From Microvelia longipes (Eukaryota > Arthropoda > Insecta > Hemiptera > Veliidae), in NCBI GenBank assembly GCA_018340805.1, contig JACMZG010001914.1, forward strand, positions 14,928,504 to 14,992,503: a stretch of DNA of 64,000 nt, in the 5' to 3' direction. Under the pieces are notes generated by a model. That model did no database searches. It saw only the letters and a program-made list of their open reading frames with translations, and was not told where the DNA came from. This document shows positions 46,863 through 57,769 of this stretch, in pieces (positions within the stretch are counted from its first letter, which is position 1; the number at the start of each line of letters is the position of its first letter). The translations under genes were made by a program, and so were the position numbers.

Positions 46863-47606
46863 TTTTTGAACTACTTCCCGGACCCCTTGCTATATATATT
46901 ATATATATATACTATATATATATAATATATAATAATATTTGTTGAAGTAACACACACAAAGAAAAAAAAAATCTTAGTTTGTAAAATTGCTCCCGTGACC
47001 CCTAAAAACTCATTTGGGACCCCCAAGGGGTCCCAGACCCCTAGTTGGGAACCACTGCTCTAACACTACTAAACCCAACAGATATCGTACAAGTCTTTGA
47101 CCTGGACGTATACATATATACAACATTATGTATATATGTATACTGTTTGCGCCATTTGTGATGGTTCGATTGAGCTGAAATTGGTCTTAATCGATTCAAA
47201 CTAGCCGTCTACCTAAACACAAAATACCTAGTTTTAAAGCCATTTCAAGTCTCAAAAAAATTTTTTTTCATGACGTCATAACTTGATTGATACGTCATAA
47301 TGTTTTTATAAAACAATAGGCCTCGTAACCTCCTAACATCTCGCGATTTGCAAAGTTTCGTTTCAATTTGAGAGCCCCTTCGAGAGTTATCGTTCGCCAT
47401 ACGAAAGGGTAGAAACTCTTACATACATATTATATATATATATATAATATTATGTATATATATATATACATATATATATAAACTTTTCGGACATATTTTT
47501 TTTGTTATCAGGAAGCCAATAGGAACCGATTCCGCTCACTCCCACCCTCAACTTCCGTCATCCGAACAACCTCATAAGCGTTATTTTCATTATGAAAATT
47601 CGCTAA
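45368..47606 (+). mobile_element. HC element, copy 5 (long form, forward, carries a hAT MITE)
   Basis: 2239 bp as it stands, and 1918 bp once the 313-bp MITE and its 8-bp duplication are removed, nearly the same as copy 6. Parts: hairpin cluster 45368-45605, tail to 45760, long linker to about 46530 (gatgggatgcaggaggctcaagtagtacag, gatgaggagtcgatggatgagtg), body with the MITE at 46745-47057, TGACGTCA at 47272, (TA)n near 47425-47475 and the ATTCGCTAA end. No target duplication against R1. Confidence 0.88.
46745..47057. mobile_element. hAT-type MITE with 8-bp target duplication
   Basis: Perfect 14-15-bp terminal inverted repeats CAGTGGTTCCCAAC at 46745 and GTTGGGAACCACTG ending at 47057, flanked by ctctaaca at 46737-46744 and 47058-47065. 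An 8-bp duplication and CAGTG-type ends are diagnostic of hAT elements. The other HC copies (for example at 38530 and 43875) carry the undisturbed site ctctaacactac, which is the empty site. The interior is a (TA)-rich core plus a duplicated gaactacttcccgg block and has no transposase. Confidence 0.95.
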
Positions 47607-47789
47607 AAATTGAACTAATGCTGATAATGAGATGAAACTTGACACATATGTTTGTCTTATACATGGCTACATGCCATGTAACCAAATTTCAATCTGATCG
47701 CATCATCTTTTACGCGTTATATGATTTTTTTAATCATATAACGCGTTCATTATCTTAATCTTCGTTCGTAATCTTATTGCGGGTAAAAA
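47607..47789 (+). mobile_element. R1 copy interrupted by two HC insertions, part 2
   Basis: Continues part 1 with ctaatgctgataatgagatgaaacttgac and runs to attgcgggt, where HC copy 6 is inserted. It contains two private hairpins: tacatgg / ccatgta (47660-47680) and a perfect 15-bp palindrome acgcgttatatgatt / aatcatataacgcgt (47712-47746), neither present in other R1 copies. Confidence 0.85.
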
Positions 47790-48026
47790 TACGGGCCTTC
47801 GGCCTGTAGCCGCTACGCGGCCTCGGCGCTTCGCGCCTCGTCCGCTCCGCGGCGTCGGCCCCGCCGGCCGCTTCGCGGCCGGGGGCCTCCCTGTGGCCGC
47901 TTCGCGGCCACATTGTTGTTGTTTTTTATGATGTGTGTTTCATTATTGTTCTTGTTACATGGCATTTTGCCATGTACCTAGCGAATTTCACAGCCTCTCC
48001 ACACAGGCCCGCTTCGCGGCCTGGAG
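47790..48026 (+). repeat. GC hairpin cluster of HC (type example)
   Basis: Successive near-perfect hairpins, most with 3-nt loops: 47790-47808 (loop ttc), 47808-47821 (tac), 47825-47837 (ttc), 47842-47852 (tcc), 47864-47882 (ttc, 8-bp stem), 47892-47912 (ttc, 9-bp stem), 47956-47976 (ttt, 9-bp stem) and 48004-48023 (ttc). The last is enclosed by an outer gcctctc / gagaggc stem. The other HC copies with this end (37.7, 41.9, 43.0, 45.4 kb) keep the same series, with paired changes in places. The bottom strand carries GCGAAGC at most apices. Confidence 0.93.
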
Positions 48027-49533
48027 AGGCTTTCTCACAAATTTGGTTTTACTAACTAAGTTTTATAATACTTTATTATAATAGTATGCTATATATTAAA
48101 ACTAACAAGCATTATAAACAAAAAATATATTCCATGATTTATGTTTTTAAATAAAAATACGTTTCCGTCACTTAGGAATCATAGATAAAACAATATTAAC
48201 ATAGATGGCACACTCAAAGATTAAAAAAAAAAAAATAGTTGATGGGATGCAGGAGGCTCAAGTAGTACAGTCTAGTGGTGACAGCGTAAAACGTCACAAT
48301 ATTTTTATTGCTGACATTTTATTTATTTATTTTTATTCAACCAAACAACGAGCTGTTGAGGGTAATCAGTCTTTCCATCCGCTTTTTCAGCGCTAGAATC
48401 ATGAGGAGTCGATGGATGAGTGATCCCAAGAAAGCTCTATAAGAATTTCGTATAATGGTAAAAAGTGAAAAAAATTAATTTCTCACTCTTACTTCACCCC
48501 ATTCTTCGTCCCCCTTGGATTTGAACCTCTAATGTCAGAATTTCAATTTTTGTTTGTTCCTTTACTTATCCGTTTTGCGCCAACCCGAGATGTTATACTC
48601 AGATAGCAAATTTAAATGTTAAGTCTAAAAAACTAAAAATGAATTATTGTTATTTTTTTAAGAAAACGATGGTGCTGCTTTGCGTGATGAGGCCCCCAAG
48701 TTTATTAAACAAAAATACATCGCGAATACTACAGCATACCATAGATCTTTGTTTACTTTTATTTTATTTTACTAAACGACTGGCAACTGCTTGTTTTTTA
48801 AAAAAATACTACAGCACAAATCTAGTAGAAGAATAGAGCAAATATATTTTACTACTAGCGCTATTCAAGACTCTAGTGATGAGGCCCCCAACTTAAATCA
48901 TAACACAAACTTGTCAATTGAGTGTTCCTACTACACTCGGGAGTGAACATCTATCTTAGGATTGTCTGATTGAGCTGAAACCGGTCGCAATCGTTTTAGA
49001 ATGACTTCCACCATATAAAGACTACTTCGAGGTTCTTCCGCTTTACGGGCCTGCTTTGCTCGGCGTGTTTAGTGGAAGCCATTTTTGTCCTGTCTCTCTG
49101 GACAGCAGCTTACCAGGATGGAGCAAGAGGTAGAGGTCCATCTTTTATACGATATCTCCCACCCTCTACACTACTAAACCTAACAGATATCGTACAAGTC
49201 TTTGACCTAGACGTATACATATATACAACATTATATATATATGTATACTGTTTGCGCCATTTGTGATGGTTCGATTGAGCTGAAATTGTCTTAATCGATT
49301 CAGCTAGCCGTCTACTTAAACACAAATACTTGTTTTGAAAGCCATTTCAAGTTTCAAAAATTTTTTTTTTTCATGACGTCATAACTTTGGTTGATGACGT
49401 CATAATGTTTTTATATAAACATAGGCCTCGTAAACCTCCACAACATCTCGCGATTTGCAAAGTTTCGTTTCAATTTGAGAACGCCTTCGAGAGTTATCGT
49501 TCGCCATACGAAAGGGTAGAAACTCTTACATAC

Positions 49534-49567
<34 letters not shown>

Positions 49568-49702
49568 GAATATATATAAACTTTTTCGGCATATATTTTT
49601 GTATCAGGAGCCAATAGGAACCGATTCCACTCACCTTCCATCCTCAACTTCCGTCATCCGAACAACCTTATAAGCGTCATTTTTATTATGAAAATTCGCT
49701 AA
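47790..49702 (+). mobile_element. HC element, copy 6 (long form, forward, cleanest full length)
   Basis: 1913 bp from TACGGGCC to CGCTAA, sitting between R1 sequence aaaaa and tatcttccgaatag. The linker (48180-48955) matches copy 5 base for base over long runs. The body has TGACGTCA at 49374 and 49396, and the (TA)n core is short (49530-49580). The 13-mer TAGCGAATTTTCA lies inside the hairpin end (one T shorter in this copy, near 47979) and its inverse closes the other end. Open frames inside (48205, 48639, 49072) have no domain. Confidence 0.88.
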
Positions 49703-49905
49703 TATCTTCCGAATAGCACAACTGCAGCGGTAGACTGATTTTTGTACAAAGTTTCAACTCTCTAGCATAAATAACTGGGAGCTACTTTGATAACACACAC
49801 ATACAGACAGGCAACTTTGCGAATAAGTTCCACTCACGGCCTCCACTCAGAAGGCCTTGAAAATGCCTGACACTTTTAATTCCTTATATTACCTAACTTA
49901 TAGGA
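49703..49905 (+). mobile_element. R1 copy interrupted by two HC insertions, part 3
   Basis: tcttccgaatagcacaactgcagcggtagactg, ttgtacaaagtttcaactctctagc, cacatacagacaggcaact and gaaaatgcctgac complete the R1 order up to near its 3' end. The three parts add up to about 780 bp, the normal R1 length. Confidence 0.88.
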
Positions 49906-50059
49906 GAAGTAGCTACAGTCAATATATAATATTTGTTATAACTTCAGGTTACTAAACCAATTTTGGCTGAGTATAAAATTTATGAAATTAGAATTATTTT
50001 AAGAAACCCCTAGTTGGCGGTTTGTTTATTAAAACAAAGGTGACGAGTAATGCGAGTCT

Positions 50060-51260
50060 TTTGAATTAAAGTATTTTAATAAAGGATATGTTGTAATTAG
50101 GGGATGTAGCGACTTTACTAATCGTCGCATAAGATAGAGAAATAGGAGCAAACTTACCTTCCCTAGTAAGGTTATAGCACAAAGCACGAAATGCAGGTTA
50201 TGTAACAAGCATAAGACGAGTTCAACATGTAATGTTTGCCTTAAGGGGTTTAGGCAAATAAAATATTTATATCACTAACCTATATTATTCTTAATAAAAT
50301 GTTTATGACACGAGGTGGTAAGAAGCAAATTAAAATATATATATATATATATATTAATTATATAATATAATATTAATATATAAATATATATATATATTAT
50401 TTTATATATATTATTATTATTATTTTATATATTATTATTGTCCTACTGTCAGATACAGACAAACGACATTGACCAAGCAGACAAAGTACACGAGGAAAAG
50501 AGAAGTATCTACGAAAAGAGCATTAGTTTATTATAAAGAACATTTTAGAGCTTCTCACGGAACAGAAACTATGTCGTGTAACGGTTTGTGGTTTGGCTCG
50601 AGGGGGGCTATACAGAAAAGAACAAAACATTCTTCGACAAGATCGGTGTAGACCAAGAATTTATTCGCGTACTGTCTGAAAACATAATTCTTGACTCATT
50701 AGGCATAATAAATCATCATATTTTATTCATAAAATTTAATCATATAAATTAACTGTACAACAATAAGTTGAATAACAAGTCTGTTATCTATAGATGTAAA
50801 GTTTTGTAAATTTATGTACATAATTTTTAATTTGAACCCTTAGTTGTAATTTGACCCAATTGTCTTTTTAGATTGATAAGTACGCTGTGTTGTAAGCAAA
50901 CCTTATTATAAGGCCAGCCTCACATATTTATATTTGTAAATAAAGTGTTTATATATATATACTATATTATTATATATTATATATATTATTATATTATATT
51001 ATTAATACTTTTTCCTATTTTTTTAAAGCCTACAATATAAGTTAGTTTATAGTTTCCTTCTTAATTAAACACCTGCGCAGTTAATTATTGTAGTGTAATT
51101 AAGCAGTATTAACCAAGCATGTGCAGTATGGTTTTGACATATATTTTGTGATGGATTCTTACCTATTTTTGTATACATCAACGAGGTCACTTAGCTGTAT
51201 TGCAAATCGGCTAAGCGTGCTATCCCCTTTATTAAAGATTTTTGTTTTAACTAAATTTAT
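50060..51260. mobile_element. F1 family element, copy 2 (long form)
   Basis: Left part: ataagatagagaaataggagcaaacttacc, gcaggttatgtaacaagc. Right part: cacctgcgcagtt, aagcatgtgcagtatggttttgaca, ggtcacttagct, gcaaatcggctaagcgtgc, tccccttt attaaaga. Both match F1 copy 1 in order. The centre is longer, with (TA)n tracts at 50338-50440 and 50955-51005 and a 60-codon frame (50469-50651) without a recognised domain. TIRs are recognisable but decayed. Confidence 0.65.
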
Positions 51261-51654
51261 CATTGTTTTGGTTACAAAGCTTGTAACAATAGTTTCTATA
51301 ACATTTTGGGAGATCTAACTTAAATTATAATTATTTCTAGAGGTCATCAGTTTCCAATCCTTGTAAGAGGCCACTAATGGTGTCATAATAATGTTGATGT
51401 TGCCCACATACTGTATAATATCCTTGAGTTAATAGTCTCTTCTCTACTATTTCCATCAGATATGTAGACGACTACGTTTAATGGGCTATAAATGTCTCTG
51501 ACGATACATAAATGTTTTATAGCTCGAAGAGTTCAACATATTTTATTATGCTATATTATGAATAGAATTTAAAACATAGTATAATTTCTTTTTGCATAGT
51601 GTATTTCTAGATTTTTTCATAGGAATCCATAGAATAAAACTAGAAATCCTAAAC

Positions 51655-52375
51655 TCCTGCCATAGCGTACGATAGTAAATTGCATGATAGTAAATAGTTC
51701 GTATCAAAGCTGGACAGGACGTCCATTATCTGAAATTCTTCCTAGATGAGTTAGTGGGTTTTTGCTAAAATGGTTCAAACCGAAATCTTGGCCAGGCCTA
51801 AGTAAGAAATCCAGTCTTTCTTATAAGAAGCAATCGACACACATTGGTATAAATATCACTAGGATCAAAAATCAAAAACTTGGCCAAAACACAATAATAT
51901 ATTTGAGAACATTGATTAAACATGAGTCTTTAACAACATTCATTAATTTAATTTTATTATTAGAATTAGTGTCCAATGATTACAATTTGATTGATGATAG
52001 GGCATTAGCATAAAACATCTAATAAGCTTATTTAGATTATTAGAATAATACGTATAGCTTTTAAATTCATGTAAAATTTTGAAAGTCTAATTACTTACTT
52101 GTTTACTTTTAGATAAAAAAATTAAAATAGATTTAAGCTCTCGATTTAGGCTTTTAAAAGTAAAACTGAAATGCCCACTCAGACCGGTTTTAGGGGTGGG
52201 CATCTTTCTTAAAATTGCTTAACCCTCATAAATGTAAGTAGAAGTCCATCAGACTAAAGACTTTATACTGAACTACTTATAGACATACTAAAACCTGATA
52301 AGTTAAAAAGGGAGCATGAAAGAACCCATCCGTAGGACCTTAAAACATCTTATCGTACGCTATGGCTGGTTTTTT
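51655..52375. mobile_element. Inverted-repeat bounded segment, class unknown
   Basis: gccatagcgtacgatag at about 51659 and its inverse cttatcgtacgctatggc at about 52349 bracket about 700 bp. Outside, agaataaaa sequences are also inverted. The interior has an 83-codon unrecognised frame (51762-52013, Lys-rich start, hydrophobic end) and a short hairpin-like atgcccactc / gtgggcat pair near 52170-52200. No target duplication identified. Confidence 0.45.
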
Positions 52376-52599
52376 TTATTCTAAGATCTAATTATCACAA
52401 AGATTACATAAACTGGATTTAATGTTTCAGACAGCAAAAGAAAGGATGGGCTTAAAGAACTCAACCTCTAAGTAAGTACTCCCAATAAATGCTTATTTAC
52501 AAGCTAAGTTACTTTAGGAATTAAGTTAGATTGTAATCTATAAGATATATTAAGAGATATGTAAGCTGGTTGAGAATAGAGTGAAGCAAAAACTTTATT

Positions 52600-52790
52600 T
52601 CCAAATTAGCTGTAGGTTACCCTAATAACCTTTTTTTGTGCCAAGTCCTGCCACTCTAGGTACAATGGACCCACATACGAGGTTTAAGTACCTAGAAAAT
52701 TATTTCCTCCGAAATTTAAAAAAAAAGCTGTAGGTTACCCTAATAAATATTTCTGTACCATGTCGTGCCACTCAAAATTTTGCATTCATT
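52600..52790. repeat. 117-bp direct duplication
   Basis: agctgtaggttaccctaata followed by tgtgcca agtcctgccactc at 52609 recurs at 52726 as agctgtaggttaccctaata with tgtaccatgtcgtgccactc. Confidence 0.8.
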
Positions 52791-52904
52791 ATAATAACCC
52801 TAAAATCAATAACGAGAAGAATCTGGAACAATATACAAGAGTAGACTTCAGAAACAATATTAAGTAATCCAAATGACAGTAATAAATTACCCAAATTTAA
52901 GACG

Positions 52905-53192
52905 ACAAACTTATCCACTATTGACTGACTAATTAACTCACAAAACAATATTTTTTACCCATAAGAAGACGAACTTATCCACTTATGACTGGGCTGCTTA
53001 ACTCACCAAACAACACTATACACCAATACTTATCCACTTATGACTGGGCTGCTTAACTCACCAAACAATACTATACACCGATACTTATCCACTTATGACT
53101 TGGCTGCTTAACTCACCAAACAATACTATACACCAATACTTATCCACTTATGACTGGGCCCTTTAACTCACAAAACAATACTTTTACGAGCC
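52905..53192. repeat. 55-bp tandem repeat array, about five units
   Basis: cttatccacttatgactggg ctgcttaactcaccaaacaa tactatacaccaata repeats with gact at 52987, 53042, 53097 and 53152, preceded by one diverged unit. The central units are almost identical. Confidence 0.95.
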
Positions 53193-55400
53193 ATAAAATT
53201 ATTTTATGTTGGCATTTTAATAGCATTTTAACCTGTGGACTAAAACTATTAATTTCAGCCGTTTTATACACAAACGGGTGAAATCCTGTCGAAATCGGGA
53301 CGTATGTAGTGACTCGTGCTAATATATTTTTTTAGAATTTCTAAATTATTGGATTCAAATCGAGGGATGATAGAATAGGAAAAACAGAATATACTTTTTG
53401 TTCTCACATTATAATTTGTATTTAATTCTATAGAAGATATATTGATATTTGATTCCTTTGTTTTAGCATTTCCGTTATTGTTGTAATAATCCATTACTGA
53501 TTTATTTTTATCCAGGCTGTTTTTTTTTCAAATTGTATTATAAACTAAATTATTTCTTTTTCCAATAGAATAAATTAGATTAATATTATGTTACATAAAT
53601 AATTTAATTAAACTGCCTCGATTTAAGCAAATCCTAATTCTCTATAAATTCTTAATGATGAAACTGACTCTAGCCCCCTTTATTATATTGTAAAACACAA
53701 TTATTAAATAATAAAACTACCAATACTAACTGTAACACAATTTTTATTGTGTTACCAACTTTGAAATTATCATAATCGCAAAATAGAGCCCCGAATCATC
53801 TTTCGCTGACCTCCAAGGGGCCGCGATCCCCCGTTTAAATGACAATATAAGAGTAGGTTAGGTTATTGTTTGTTCTAAGTCGTCATTATTGCTAACATAA
53901 GTATGGTAAGTAATTGTTATTAGAGGTAACCAGTGGTGATTTATGGATAGTAATTATAGTAATTTATAATATAATTTATATTCATTAATTGTAATTATTA
54001 AGTTATAGTTATTACTATAGTAATTTATGGTTAGTAATGGTTATTAAAAGTAACCAATGATGATTAGTGATGATGATAGCGCAGACATTTAAAGTTAAAA
54101 ATATACCTAAAATCTAAAACTTAAATTTAAAAAATTTGAAGTAAGGGGGGGGGGGAAGATCCGACTTATGTTACTGCGAAAGTGTTTTTGTTAAAATTGT
54201 ATAGATAACGATACAGAGTAGAAGTTTCCGTGTCCTACACATGTTTCCCCAAGGGCGTTAAAAGTTTAGTACCAAGTGGAGGATAAAAAGGGTTTATAAA
54301 GGTTCTGTACAGTATTTCTAGAGAAAAGCCTATCTACTCAAATAATACAAATCTAGCTGTCCGAAAATAAAAATATATGTCATTTTATAAATTAAATCGA
54401 AAAACATATCAATCGGAAAAGTACAAATTAAGTTGTAACTCCTGCTAATGTTTTAAGCGAAAAATTGTTTTTTAAACAATATATTTTCTTGTTATTCTTT
54501 GATGTGTAAATGACCAAGATCTGCTGACTTTTACGCAGAATAAAAGTTTTTTAAGCAATATATTATTACTACATATAATTATTTATTTTATTATATTTGA
54601 AATACATTTTTAACATATTATCTTATTCTGAGAAAGTAAATCGATATTACTTATGGGATTTCAGATATTTACATGTTTTTAATACTCCCTCTTTGTTTAT
54701 CAATTTCAAAAAGGATTTAATTTAAGAGACTTTTCAGTTTTAGATTTTTATAATTGTTTTCTACTGTATTAAATCTTTATCTCCTTTCCTTTTGTGTGAA
54801 CTACCCTCATATGTACAATTTTCTTAAAAATAATAGCATTTTCATACTCTTCTGCTCATAGATTGTGCAGAAAATTGAGCACAGTACTCAGACGAAAGTA
54901 TGTAGTATAGAAATTATACATGGTTTTTGTTCAGTATTTTATTGTTGCATGTCAGAATCCTGCGTGACTATTAATATGCATCGTGTCTGGTACTTCCGTC
55001 ATCGTTGAAACTTTAATTTTCTAAAGTAATTTAATTGCTTAATAGTCTTAGGCTTCTTACCCACCTAAATAATTGCCCTCGTGAAGTTTATATCGTTTAT
55101 GTTCGCATTGCTTCCATCCCCCCCCCCCATCATCTGTGTTGATCATTCCACATCAAATCAACACAGGTAAAAACACGTGATACCTCCAATTGTAATATAC
55201 TTTGGCTAACAAGTAAGCCCCATAGAAATTTGAAAATATTTAGATTTTGGCTCATTCGGTGCAGCTATATTGTTGCTGTAACGAGCTGAATTTTCCAAAA
55301 AAAAAATGATTTTTCAATCAAACGAGAAAAACAACTAATTCTTTCATACCAAATGTATAAATACTGTATCTTCACTCTGTATAAACTTTAAGGTAAAGAG
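53193..55400. other. No gene recognised; homopolymer tracts
   Basis: Contains an 11-nt G run near 54148, a C run near 55121, and a gtaattat/tagttatt low-complexity stretch at 53940-54060. A short ccccgaatcatc...ccaaggggccgcgatccccc sequence near 53790-53840 looks transposon-derived but was not identified. The frame at 53264-53494 (minus, Asn/Ser-rich) is not recognised. Confidence 0.4.
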
Positions 55401-55407
55401 AAAAAAC

Positions 55408-55465
55408 AAAAGGCCGAAGGCGATACGCGCTAATGCCGCAATGGCCCAGCGCCGCTGAGCGGCCA
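55408..55465 (-). repeat. Isolated, degenerate HC-like GC hairpin island
   Basis: ggccgaaggc, gcgatacgcgc and gccgc-tga-gcggc in 55 bp, followed by aaaattcactaaaa, recall the HC hairpin end and its aaaattcgctaaaa terminus. Too short to prove descent. Confidence 0.45.
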
Positions 55466-55914
55466 AAATTCACTAAAAGTCTTTGTAAACACATTTTGTA
55501 CACACAATTTTTTTTAACAAAATGATTTCAATGCGGAAGAACCTACGCTATACAAAACACAAGGAATTAAACTGATCTATTGGAAAACACTGCAAGGTGG
55601 AATGTCTGCAGTAATTTTCCCCAGACGTTTGATCTCTATTAGAGAGAGTGACCCGGGAAACTTCACTAAGGGTAGTTTAGTTTTATCTCTGCCCGATCTG
55701 CTCGTCTATCTTCTACTTTATTATCCGACCTTCATTACCAAATAACTTTTTCCATTTTATTTGACTCTTTTATCTCAGAATATATTTCTTTGCAATATAC
55801 TCAATTTATTTACTTTTATTAATTTCTTTAATAAAAACTATCTGGATTTTGCTCTCCGTTTTTGTTGCTGTTTTGAATATTTTCGCCAAGAGTAATTTCA
55901 ATGATTCATCTTAT

Positions 55915-56068
<154 letters not shown>

Positions 56069-56859
56069 GATTTATTCTATTTGTACCCGATAAAGATTTT
56101 TATACTAAACTAAGTAAAGATTGCACAATCACATATTAAACTGATTTGGAATCTATTCCCAATAAATGGTATTTCTATTATACATTTATTGTAGTAAATA
56201 ATAAATACTATTTAATAATTTTCTGATTCTTCCCCTGCCACATCATTTTTTTTTTTCTCTTAGCAAACATCGAATAAAAGAGCTTTCAAAAAATTTGAAT
56301 AAACAGAATTATCCTCTTTAAAAGTGTCCTAATTTATGCTATTCTCCTTTATACATTAAGTATTGATTACTAATTTTAAATTCTTAACAGTTTTTCTTTT
56401 CGAATTTTCCGAAAAATCTCTGCAGTTAAATCATTTTCAATTTATTGTTTTGATTCTGAAATAAAAATTTTCAGATAGAAATGTTTCAAAACTCCGTTTT
56501 ATATGACTTTCCTCTTCTTCCACAAGATGAGGAAATAAATCATTTTCCCGCCTGTTTTTGTAACAGAGAAGTTTATATTGCAAAAGTAATAATTAATAGA
56601 AACGTCAAGTCACGAGCAGATAAATTAAACGACTTTTAGAAACTTTTTCTTTTTTATAATTCTGTAAATATTACAGTTGTTTTTCATTTGATTTTAGCTT
56701 CCAGTGTTTTTCTTCTTTTTATTAATTTAAATTATATTTGTAGTCTGTTTTATTTATTTATCAATAATATATGAAAAATAAGATTGAGACAGAATATAAA
56801 ATTTTTTCGTTATCAAAGTTTTCTTGAAATGATCGGATTCGTTATGATATGAGAATAAC

Positions 56860-57245
56860 CTAATCTATATATTTAAGTATGTTTTCTATATGCTTCGTTC
56901 GTTCTCAGTAACGAAACATACGAAATATCTTTTACTCCTGCTATGAGATCACCCATCCTGCTACTGACCTTCCCCGATGCTAGAAGGAGCTCGATGCTTA
57001 TAAGAGCATGGATCACTAATGTTAAGACATTAGTGATCGACAACAACAACAGAATTATACTACTCGTTTTAAAATTAAAATTTGTATACTTGTTTATTAT
57101 GTGTTGTTTACTTCACACACGCTGAAAGCTCGGATAATAACACACACACACATACCGACAGAAACAATGCAAAAATCACTCCGAATGTTTTAAAAACACA
57201 TTTCGCATGGGTTATCCCCGGATTTTTAATAGGGAATGCACATAT
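56860..57245 (+). mobile_element. R1 fragment, forward, rearranged
   Basis: tgcttcgttcgttctcagtaacg, atcacccatcctgctactgacc, ctcgatgctta, acacacacacataccgacaga, cactccgaatgttttaaaaacac and atccccggatttttaa follow R1 order with losses. A private 12-bp hairpin gatcactaatgt / acattagtgatc lies at 57011-57038. Confidence 0.65.
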
Positions 57246-57534
57246 TTATATCATATTATACAAATCGTATAATCGTCATCTTTCTCACAACCGGAATTTA
57301 AAAGCATTCGGACACACTTAAACCCCAGTTTATGCTAATTTGTTTAAGGCTTTGGGCATTTTGAGTTACAAATAGCAATAAAGCTACTGTTCAGGTCATG
57401 AAGCATTAACCAAAAACTTTGGCGAATTGTTTGGAAGATAGAAAGAAAGCACAAATTTTCAAGGAAATTGGCCCAGTTAGTGGACCAACCTCCGCAACAG
57501 AATTTGTTTTTACTTTTCCTAATTTATACCGTAG

Positions 57535-57762
57535 GCATATGGGAAAAGTATTGTGTTTACTAAAAAATCCAAAACCAGGATGTCGCCGGAATTATCCGTT
57601 TCAGATGTTTTTAAGACCTCCTGAGTGTTTTAAACAAAATTTTCTGTCTGTATTTGTGTATGTGTGTGTCTGTTATCATTATAGCTCCCAGCATATATAT
57701 GCTAAAGAGTTTAAAAATCAGTCCATGGGTGTAGATGTTATATCCAGAAAAAATATCTATTA
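57535..57762 (-). mobile_element. R1 fragment, reverse (3' end only)
   Basis: ggaaaagtattgtgtttacta, aggatgtcgccggaattatccgtttcag, ctcctgagtgttttaaa, tgtctgttatcattatagctccca and gctaaagagttt are the reverse complement of the R1 3' end. It makes up the last two thirds of the 114-codon frame at 57419-57763, which is therefore not a gene. Confidence 0.75.
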
Positions 57763-57769
57763 GATATAC

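Noticed and set aside
37707..49702. Bacterial or organelle contamination suggested by the GC hairpins
   Set aside because: The hairpins are embedded in AT-rich nuclear-type repeats with clean transposon junctions and occur in both orientations; there are no bacterial genes.
57419..57763. 114-codon open frame as a gene
   Set aside because: Two thirds are reverse-complement R1 3' end; the first 35 codons have no recognised homology.
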